Shown piece after piece: positions 55,563-64,000 of a DNA stretch of 64,000 bases. The DNA is from Boswellia sacra (taxonomy: Eukaryota > Streptophyta > Magnoliopsida > Sapindales > Burseraceae). Both the position numbers and the translations under genes were made by a program. The notes beneath the pieces are model-generated. The model made no database searches. It was not told the origin of the DNA and saw only the letters and a list, made by a program, of their open reading frames with translations. The stretch's first letter is position 1, and every line of letters begins with the position of its first letter. Location: contig SNVD02015023.1 of assembly GCA_013180625.2 (NCBI GenBank), positions 30,262 to 94,261 of the forward strand. The letters are read 5' to 3'.

Positions 55563-58500
55563 ATGATGGATTCTAATTTGTTAAAAGCTGCGGTTAAGGG
55601 TTATATTAAACCCTTCACGAGAAAATCGCAACATCTTGAGAAGATAGTAAATGATGAGTCCAAGGATACAATTTTACATGTGCAATTTGCCTCAAAGGAA
55701 TTGCGCCATTGCATGCAGCACTCGAGGGCTTTAATATTCCAGGTAATTAATCAATTAACACTATCTTGGTAGTACATCGCAAATTCAGTTTAATACTTTT
55801 CTCCTCAGTAATACAGATTTATGCCAAAAGCTAACTGTATTCCTCTTTGAAAAAAGTTTAAATGTCTATATAATAAAGTATTTTTAGAGAAGTAATTAAT
55901 TTTTCATTTTGTAATTTTGAAACATCTTACTACGCAATATTTCAAAATTGGAAATTTGATTTAAAATATATTCTTACATAAATATATATTAACAAGGGAT
56001 GGACAAAATTGATTTTGACATATGCCTAAAATTTTATGTTATGTTAATGGTAGTAAATTTAGTGCTACTTTCTTACAAGGATTGTTTTTTATGCTCTTTT
56101 AAAAGTATTATACCCATATTAGATATAAACTATTTTCCGATACATCGGAACATAGATGAAATAAATAAGCAATTGCAGCAGTAAAAAATAACGAGATAAA
56201 AGAAATATCGTTCATTTTCTAGCGCTCAAACCAAAAGCATTCTATGAAAGAGAAAAGATTTTGCTTTTAGGGGCAATTAAAATATAAAACCAAGAATTTG
56301 TTTCTAATTAATTCATTAATTTCAGTTTTAGAAAATATATTCATAGAATGATTTTCAGACATTAAATTTTAATATCGAAGTTATGATGCATTGACTGTGA
56401 TTTTAGGGACACATGCAAACGATACAATATTGCATTTCCACATCAAATTGATCTTGTTGCCACCATCAATCGAATTTGTGAGAAAAATACTTGACGTATG
56501 TCCATCAATACTACAACAAGTCAATGCCAAAGGTGATACTCCACTTCATGTTGCGGCCAAATGTGGGAATTCTAAAATGGTACAAGTTCTTCTTGAATTT
56601 GCAAGAGATCGAATTCGTGAGCGAGATAAAGGGCTAAGAGGTGACTTGCAGATGCCGAGGTTGATGAATAATGAAAGAAACACAGCATTATATGAGGCAG
56701 TGCGGCATAATAAAATTGACGTGGTGGAAATTTTAATTACCAAAGAAAGAGACGCTGATTTTTCGTATTTTGCTAATAACATCAACAATATACTTAATCT
56801 TATAGCCCAGAGAGGAGATCACAGGATTGTCGATAAGCTTGCAAAATGCCTCACAGGAATGTTTCCTTTGGATGCGGCACTCAAGAACTTCAAATCCACA
56901 TCAAATGATACAATCTTGCATCTCCACATCACATCCTCGTGGACGCCGTCAACCAAGTTTGTGGAAAAAATAATTGATATATGTCCATCACTACTAGTAC
57001 AAGTTAATGCCAAAGGTGATACTCCACTTCATGTTGCGGCCAAATGTGGGAATTCTGATGTGGTGAAAGTTGTTCTTCATTTAGCAAGAGATCGAATTCG
57101 AGCGCGAGATAGAGGGCTAAGAGCTGACTTGCAAATGCTACGGTCGATGAATAAGGAAGGAAACACAGCACTGCATGAGGCAGTGCGACATGGCAAAAAT
57201 GATGCTGTGGAAATTTTAACTAAAGAAACAAACCCTGATTTTTCATATTCTCCAAATAAGGCTGGCGAAACACCTCTTTATCTTGCCATTGCCAAAGGGG
57301 ATTGCACGATGGTGGATGTGATATATAGTACAACACTGCGTATTGGTGGCTCATGAAGGGCCTAATGGAATGACAACTTTGCATGCAGCAGTCATGAGCT
57401 TCAATATGCCAGGTTATTATTTATGTTTAATCCTCCTGAAATGAAAATATTTTCAACATTATTTATATAATTCAATAGTAGATGCGTACTTGACCATGTT
57501 TGAATGATAACTCTGCATGCGACCAATGAAAGCCTTTGTGAAGAAATGATGTCCATCTTGGTATCAATTTGTGCCAACTTTGTATATGTTATAATTATCT
57601 GCTTCTAAGGCCAAGAGAATCTAGATCGAACGACGGATGCTTTACAATTAGAGAGAAATCTCCTTATAAACAATACCTTCATTTCGAGACTTCCCGTAAT
57701 CAACCAACCGTGACTTAATGTTTCAGTTTCGTTCATGTAATATTTCCTTATAAACACTCATTTGCAGCCAGTCAATTTTTGGTAATTCGTTTAGTAGCCA
57801 ACGCCAATTAAGTAGGGTTATTATTCTCACGAGATTCCATCTCTATCATAACGTTCACCTACGTATCTTGATTCCATGTGTCTTTTTGATATGTAATTCT
57901 CGGATCCTTTTCACGAGTCATTAGTGCGAAATGCACCTCATTCTCCCATCCGTGCCTTTGTGGTGCCTTGATAATTTTTCGTATAAGTTACCCAAGAAGA
58001 ACAAGAAAAGTTTATTTATCTATTTAATCAACTTGTTCATTTTCATCTTTTGAAGTTTTTGAACTACAATTTCATAATTTCCTCAAATCGAAGATGACGT
58101 TGCTTATTTAACTTCCTTATTTGATCTCAAGGAATAGAATAATTTCAATTGTAAATAGCAGAGTTTTGAATTAGTACTAAACCCATATGCCATAGAATAT
58201 ATGAACTTATTCACTATCTAAATAATTTATTTGATTTTGTTTTTATGATTCTTCTTCTCGTATAATGAGAGAAATATTTCAGAAAAAGAAGAGTTTAACA
58301 AAAGCGACAGATAAATATGGGTGGACTCCCCTTCAGTATGCTGCATATCATGGTCTCAAAGAGAAGGTATCTCTATTATTAGAATTTGATAAATCTGTTG
58401 CATGCATGTGGGACAAAGATCGCAAGATGACAGCTTTACATATGGCATCTGCTCAAGGGCATAAAGACATAATAGAAATAATTATTTCTCAGGCTGTAGA

Positions 58501-59652
58501 ATGCTATGAAATGGTGGATGATAGAGGTTGGAATCTTCTTTACTTCGCAATGCTTAGTTTAAGTAAAATAGAATGAATTGATCTACTAAAAAATACGTTA
58601 GTCAGAAGCCTTATAAATAATAAGGATGCCAACGGGAACACTCCTCTCCACGTCCATGCTGCTGCTTTTGGAGATTCATTTTTTGATGTTGGGGACCGCC
58701 AAGCTATCAACAATCAAAGTATCAGTAGGGAAGACATGCTGGAACATGGCTCTCATAATCTCAAGGTAATAGTCTCGTTAGCTTGGTATTATTTCATATT
58801 ATTTATTTAACTAATTCTTCGAGACTCGACTGAAATCAATTTTTTAGTCTATGGCTTGCCACTGCCACTTGTTCCCTTCTCTTGATAAATTTAATATCAA
58901 TTAGTCAAAGAGTTTAGCTTACCATTTTTATTTCAGCTTAATTTTAAAATTTTTAATATTTTGATGAGAAATATCAGAATAGGTTGGCTTGATTTTATAT
59001 GTACTCTATATTTTTTTATTTTATGTTTATGAAAAAATATATACTTTTTCAATCTATAATGTATGCGAAAAAGAAAAAGAAATTTGTTTTTATATATTCA
59101 TGTGATTTGTATAAAATTAATATAAAGAAGTACCTTATGGAATTGTTTGATTCTCTTTTTTTCTTTATTTTTTTCCTATCTATATATCCTTTATTTAACA
59201 AATGATGAACATTAACGTACTACAGGAAGAAATTCAAAAATATTGTTTGAAGATGTTGGCGACGAACAATATCAAAAAGGTGTTATCCCTGAAAGAAAAG
59301 ATGGATGCTATTCTAAAATTCGAAATGAACGAAGAAAGAAGTATTGTGATGGACTCAAAGAAATAAAATCGTCATATTTGTTAGTACCTACAATTATCGC
59401 AACAATAACAATTATAGCAGTCTTCACTATTCTTGGTGTTCATAACAAAGAAAAAACTTTGGATCAAGGCATTGCAATCCTAGGTAGAAATTTCATGACT
59501 TTTTCCCTTTATGCTAGTTTTTTTCCACTTTATTATGTCACTTCAGAAATTTCAGAAACAGCAGAGTTTGTTGAGTACTCTTGCACTATGGTTGACCATG
59601 CTTGCAATTGGAGCAATGGTGGTGTCATATATGCAGAGTATTCAATCCCTTA
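55563..59652 (+). pseudogene. ACD6-like ankyrin-repeat/PGG-domain gene, degraded
   Basis: Coding pieces: 55563-55742 (MMDSNLLKAAVKGYIKPFTR, DTILHVQF; the end TPLHAALEGFNIP-like reading lies in another frame, so there is a shift near 55700); 56407-57411 (ankyrin block, 321-codon open frame, frameshift near 57342 before EGPNGMTTLHAAVMSFNMP); ~58283-58768 (KATDKYGWTPLQYAAYHGLK, DKDRKMTALHMASAQGHKDI, in-frame TGA at 58574, then NNKDANGNTPLH); 59225-59652 (KEIKSSYLLVPTIIATITII, HNKEKTLDQGIAILGRNFM). The last is a PGG domain whose PGG motif is changed (FTILGV). The architecture matches ACCELERATED CELL DEATH 6-like membrane proteins, regulators of salicylate-linked defence. Two frameshifts and a stop make a full protein impossible unless the assembly is wrong at several sites. 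Confidence 0.82.
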
Positions 59653-60335
59653 ACTAGATAGATGTGCCCAATATGTGATTTTTTTAGATGTTAAGGAATG
59701 GTAGGAGTAGGTTTGCTTTAATGTCCTTCCCTCTCCTTTCTAAAAGGGAAATTAATTTTTTATTGGACTCTTCCTTGGCGACAGGGTCCAAATTCTAGAC
59801 TCCAAACTGGTAACGAAATGAGATAAACGTTTGTTCGTTGTAGTTCATGTTTATAGTGATGACGATGCTATTTATTTTTCAATATTTTTGTAATGCTGAT
59901 TATCGTCATGAATGGGATGTATATCATTTTCACTGAAAATAAAAAAGATATATTGAAAAAAAAATAATCAAAGTTCCTTAAGCTTTTGACAAGTTTGTTA
60001 TCGGATAAAAAAAAAAGGTATATATTATGAATAAGGACAAGCTAAGGCATCAAGTGATAACAATGGAACCTGGATTTGTGATGAAGCTTATCGTTTGTTA
60101 AAATATTTGTGATTTTTTCGAAGGCGAATAGGTGATTTCAGGTGAGGCTTAAAATATAGAAGAAAAAATAAAACATAACAAATCTTTTGCTCTGATTGAT
60201 TACTTAATACTAATTTGGTTGAAAGAGACTTTGGGGTACATATATACAATGTCAAAATGTTTACATCAGAAAAACAGTAGGGTTTCTTCATCTTTGTTGT
60301 GTTAATGTGATTGAAAATCCAGCATATATATGTGT
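59653..60335. other. Intergenic spacer 3' of the ankyrin pseudogene
   Basis: AT-rich with no coding or repeat signal that I can support. It presumably includes the former 3' untranslated region of the ankyrin gene. Confidence 0.45.
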
Positions 60336-60485
60336 CAATCCTCTTCTATTGACCAGATATATTCTTAAAAAGACTTATTGTCCCTTCTTGTCCTTCCTAA
60401 TTGATTTCCCTTGTATAATGTATAATTGCATAATAGAAAATCCCCCTTGAAATATACTAATATAGCATGCAATTCTATTTGTTGG
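60336..60485 (+). pseudogene. Stray duplicate of the ABCI10 3' end and downstream flank
   Basis: 60336-60368 reads QSSSIDQIYS plus stop, against [10 protein letters not shown] plus stop at the end of ABCI10 (53663-53695). The following ~115 bp share CTTGTATAATGTATAATT, CATAATAGAAAATC, ATGC-ATTCTATTT and TTGG with 53720-53800. The rest of the gene is absent. The ACD6-like pseudogene lies between the original and this copy. Confidence 0.8.
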
Positions 60486-60749
60486 TAACCCATGTGTTTC
60501 ATGCTTTTGGGGACTAATATTTGGGCAATGTTCCAAATTAAACAAAGGATGAGACAATTTATTTATATTTATATAACCTTCAACAATTATCATATCAAAC
60601 ACTAAATAGAATGCAATCCACATAACTAAATTACATGAGCATATAACATTCTTATACAGTCTATTTGTTTATATGAATGAAACCCCCTTAATTTACAAAT
60701 TCATCTAATATCACCAGAAAATATTGCAAATTCATCAATTTTGGATTTT

Positions 60750-60990
60750 CTTCAGTAATAGAGATGGTAAAAGCCAAGGCCCACCTTGGGCCCGGTCTAG
60801 CCTGGCCTGCCCCGGCCCACTTGTTACACTCCGGGTCGTGGCCAAGCTCGGCCTAGTGGGGGGGCTAAGCCGAGGCCATGACTCCAGGCTTGTAGACCGG
60901 CCTGTTGAGCTCGACCTGGCTTGGTGGGCTAGCACATTTTTCTAATTTAAAAAATTAAAAAAAAATTAAAAAAAAAAAGAAGTAGTCAAT
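60750..60990 (+). mobile_element. GC-rich patch followed by A-rich tail, possible hAT-type fragment
   Basis: The CAGTAATAGAGATGGTAAAAG start, followed by alternating GGCCC/GCCTGGCC/CCGGCCC/GGGCC words and then an A/T-rich stretch, resembles non-autonomous hAT elements that carry a GGCCCGG-rich segment. The second terminal repeat was not found, so this would be a truncated copy. Its composition contrasts sharply with the AT-rich surroundings. Confidence 0.4.
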
Positions 60991-61189
60991 TTATCTCTAT
61001 TTTGAGGCAACTTTTAAGACAACTACACTATCATTCAGAAAGCTAATCACATGAACTTGAAAACCATATAAAAAGAGATATTGCCCATGAGAGTTGCAAC
61101 TAGTAAACTCCAATTTTATGAAATGCCAAATTTAAAACTCCCTCCAGTTTGAAAATAAATTTAAAAGCCCATCTGTAGTTACTTTTAAG

Positions 61190-61440
61190 ACAGCAAAGGC
61201 AAAGCAACCAATAGGCGCCGTTTCCCCAAAATGTAATAGTTGGAAAAGTAAGTACAAAACCCTTCTGTTAACGTGTTTTAACGGCAAAGCAACCAATAGG
61301 CGTCGTAATTCTAAAATGTGAGATCACTTTGACTCCATCAAGTTTTCAAAATTACACTTAAGCCCTTCTGTTTTATGACGGCAACCGATGACATATGCGC
61401 CTTTCACCAAAATGTGAAAAATTTGCAACCTGGTCACGTT
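61190..61440 (+). repeat. Degenerate tandem repeats, unit about 100 bp
   Basis: Three diverged copies share GCAAAGCAACCAATAGGCG (61198, 61283) or GGCAACCGATGACATATGCG, followed by CCAAAATGTAA/CTAAAATGTGA/CCAAAATGTGA and CCCTTCTGTT. They are non-coding. Confidence 0.6.
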
Positions 61441-62907
61441 TGAAAAAACAATTATGAACATATCTACTATTAAACTTATTTAGTTAACCAAGCTTTAATG
61501 ATATTCTTGCTCTGGTTATATGTATTTTCAACTCAAAAACAAGCACAAATAATATATATTGATCAAAACTAAAATTTTCAGATAGAAATTAACTAACAAT
61601 AAATTTTTTTTATGGCCAAGTATAATCGTCTTTTAAATTTATGAAATTTTATTTAAATCGAATTGGCTGCAAATAATTTTTTTTAATTGACAAAATCAAT
61701 CCAACACAATAAAATTTCTTTGTCATGAATTGTCTTTTAAATGTATAGAACTTTAATTGAAGTCATTTTTCCTGAAATAATTTTGTCAACAAAATCAATC
61801 TATCATGAAATCACTTCATCTCGTAATTATGTAATTTTAGACTTTTAAAATGAATTCTTTAAATTGATTGGCCATTAACTAATTTAATGGACAAAATAAT
61901 CCACCATAAAATTGTTTCTTTGCAAAATGTAAGTTAAATTAATAAAATCTTCTTTAATTGACAACATTGATCAACCACAAGTTGATTTCATCATAAATAC
62001 TTAACTTTTAATACGTGCATGAAAGAATTAACAAAAAATTTTAGCATTTACATTTATATATAAAAAGTTAAAAAAAAAGGATGTTGTGAAAGCTACTAAA
62101 AGTACTTGATATTATAAAGTACTTGATTTAGAAGCTATTAAAGTATTTATATTTTTATGTTTCAAATATTTGAAAATATTTTATTTTAACAATGTTGGGT
62201 TTCCATTTAAACTTTAAAATAATGACTTTACAAAGTTGATCTATGGTTAATAATCTTATCAAAATTAAATAATAATAAAAAGAAAAAGTTTGGATAATGT
62301 AATATAATGAGGTAACATCATTAACTACCCTCTAGGTTTGCCTTAATGTCATTGAAAAACCTACTTTGATGTTTTCATCGCTGCACTCTTGAAACTATCA
62401 TCTTTTTTATCAAAAAAAAAAAAATCCTAGCTAACTAATTCCGTCTATATTGAGACTAACAGATGAGGGTAGTTTCGTAATAGAAAATGCACATATGTTA
62501 AAATGGGCAGCATGGTAAGTGAACTATGAGAAACGATATAAAAAGGAGAGGAAAGGACAAGTACCTTTCGTCAACACTGAAGTAAATAAAACTAAAAAAC
62601 TCGAACTGTCGGTGGTTAGGTAAGACCTACAGACTCCAACTCCATAATCATTTTGGCGCGAAAAAAATTTCACTGTTGAAGGTTCAGAAATAAAGTGACA
62701 GTGAAGACGTTTATGGGTTAAGGTTGTGGTAAGTTTATGGGCATTAGGGCTCCCTGAAAACCTGCATCTTCTTTGTTGTTTAAGCAATTGTATGCGAATC
62801 AGGTAGGTTGGCACATTTTCTTGGCTATATATACTGGAATAATGGATTTATGTGTCTATTTTGTTGTTTTAATATGGTGGTGTGGGAAAAGGTAGGTTTT
62901 TTATTCA
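61441..62907. other. AT-rich spacer upstream of the transposase fragment
   Basis: No gene is recognised. From about 62530 the composition is less AT-rich and could belong to the 5' region of the Mutator-like element to its right. I could not define an end. Confidence 0.4.
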
Positions 62908-63165
62908 AAAAGGGCAAACCCTAACTTTGAAAAATGATTTTTTTGGGAATTTTCATTGGTGTTAAAATTTTAGCAATCTGCGTGGTTATGATTTTTATGC
63001 TTTTTGCCCTTTTTTCTATCAGAAAACCCTAACTTCGAAAAATGAAGTTTTTTTGGAATTCTTTTTTTGGTTTTAAAAATTTTGGTTAGTAAGTTTTAAA
63101 TTTTTAGTAATCTACATGGCTATTGTGATTTTTATGCTTTTATGCTTTTATTATTATTTTTTTCT
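62908..63165 (+). repeat. Direct duplication of about 120-140 bp
   Basis: Two copies (from ~62918 and ~63024) share AAACCCTAACTT-GAAAAATGA, TTTTTTTGG-ATT, GGTTTTAAAA-TTT/GGTGTTAAAATTTT, AGCAATCTGCGTGGTTATG/AGTAATCTACATGGCTATTG and GATTTTTATGCTTTT. They lie immediately upstream of the first recognisable transposase exon, in what is probably an intron. Confidence 0.65.
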
Positions 63166-63169
63166 ATAG

Positions 63170-64000
63170 GACAAACCTTAGATTTACAAAGTTATGTTGG
63201 TCAAGACATGGATTTGACTGTAGTATTAAAAATGACCAGGTAACTAGCAATATGTCAGAATCCTTCAACTCAAGGATTATTGAATTTAGAGCCCTTCCTG
63301 TGTTGACTATGCTAGAAGAGATGAGGAGAAAGATCATGACAAGAATGAAAGAAAAGTAAGAAAAGTACAGTAATTTAATGGAATATTTTTCATTATTCTT
63401 CATTTACTAATATGTGTTATCAAGTTTTGCAATCTCAAACTGTGCAGGGCAGTGGAGCGCAAAACATGGGATACTCAGTTCCCTCCAGTTGTCATGACTA
63501 AGTTGAGGAAGGCCAGTGATGCAAGTAGCTATATGCAAGTTGTTTGGGGAGGCAACGTGGAGTTTGAAGTAGTTGATCACGGAAGAGTGTTTTTGGTAAA
63601 TTTAGCCAACAAAACTTGTTCATGCGGTGCCTTCCAAATTTCTAGATCCCCTTGTAAACATGCAATGGGATGTATAATTGATAGGAGGTTGGATGCAAGT
63701 AAATATGTTGACAAAATGCTAAACATGGAGCATTATGTGAAAACCTATTCCGAAGAGATTAGGCCAGTGCTTGATAGAAGAGAGTGGCCAGAGAAGTTCA
63801 TTGCAACAAGATGCGCTCACCGGATACAACGAGGAAAGCAGGGAGGCCAAGAAAAGCTAGAAGAAGAGAACCCTCAGACAGTTCTGGCAACAGGTTAAAA
63901 CTTTCACACTACAATGCACCATTTGTAGAGATCTTGGGCACAATAAAAGGAGGTACACAGAGAATAGGGAAAATTTAGCTGCTAGAATGAATGCAAGGAG
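63170..64000 (+). pseudogene. MuDR-type (MULE) transposase, C-terminal part, frameshifted, continues past window end
   Basis: The exon 63170-63355 reads TKLCWSRHGFDCSIKNDQVT, NMSESFNSRIIEFRALPVL and MLEEMRRKIMTRMKEK. It joins in phase to an exon from 63448 (AVERKTWDTQFPPVVMTKLR). A SWIM zinc finger CSCGAFQISRSPCKH follows (CxCx8CxH, ~63620-63665). These are standard C-terminal features of Mutator-like transposases. After about 63800 the frame shifts: KAGRPRKARRREPSDSSGN is in a second frame, and the CCHC-type knuckle CTICRDLGHNKRRY (last Cys changed to Tyr) is in a third. The N-terminal half and DDE catalytic region are not seen upstream, so the copy is probably dead. Confidence 0.8.

Noticed and set aside
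59225..59368. Alternative frame at the start of the last ankyrin-gene exon (EEIQKYCLKML...)
   Set aside because: It ends at a stop before the membrane domain. The other frame leads into the PGG-type segment KEIKSSYLLVPTIIATIT and is preferred.
60724..60945. Overlapping frames on both strands in the GC-rich patch
   Set aside because: They result from high GC content with few stops; the words are repetitive and the patch looks like a transposon fragment.

Overview
This is plant nuclear DNA from a eudicot. The evidence is spliced genes with GT-AG introns in an AT-rich background, a plastid-targeted NDH-O gene, a plant Raf/MEKK-type MAPKKK3, a plastid ABCI10-type ATPase, PGG-domain and ACD6-like ankyrin genes, and plant-type Copia, Gypsy-like, SINE and Mutator-like elements. 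The gene sequences and the ankyrin/PGG content would fit a woody rosid such as Citrus, but that is only an impression. I found no bacterial features, CRISPR arrays or rRNA genes, and no tRNA genes apart from the tRNA-like promoters of two SINEs.

Layout. Positions 1-34,400 are a transposon-rich, gene-poor block. In order it holds: a non-autonomous Mutator-like element (72-1573); an ankyrin/PGG pseudogene split in two (1821-3314 and 11453-11647) by an old plus-strand Copia element (3315-11452), which itself carries a 3.0-kb LTR-like insertion (7505-10541); a GT-rich minisatellite; a broken LysM-domain gene (12937-13503); a minus-strand Copia element (13791-22248), whose integrase is interrupted by a 3.3-kb gag-protease-only LTR element of TR-GAG type (16393-19662); a long AT-rich stretch with microsatellites; tandem repeats; a SINE with a 15-bp target duplication (27335-27550); and a 0.55-kb tandem duplication (33251-34356).

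Positions 35,000-54,000 are an ordinary gene-rich segment with four genes that appear intact. They are a MAPKKK3-like kinase (35420-40612, 11 exons, 635 aa), an SNM1-type DNA-repair metallo-beta-lactamase (44252-46878, 4 exons, 612 aa), ndhO on the minus strand (47500-49346, 6 exons, 164 aa) and ABCI10 (50892-53695, 6 exons, 264 aa). All exon phases close in my hand-built models. A second SINE with a reiterated 3' end lies at 42672-43061.

Positions 54,000-64,000 return to decaying accessory DNA: an ACD6-like ankyrin/PGG pseudogene (55563-59652), a stray duplicate of the last codons and 3' flank of ABCI10 (60336-60485), small repeat families, and the 3' part of a MuDR-type transposase (from 63170, cut by the window end).

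The four intact genes have unrelated roles: immune/developmental MAPK signalling, DNA cross-link repair, photosynthetic cyclic electron flow and plastid transport. I see no operon-like cooperation. The most informative biology is the nested insertion history, with three target-site duplications or frames that can be rejoined, and the TR-GAG element, which keeps a complete gag-protease frame without reverse transcriptase or integrase. I did not find a convincing wholly new biological system.
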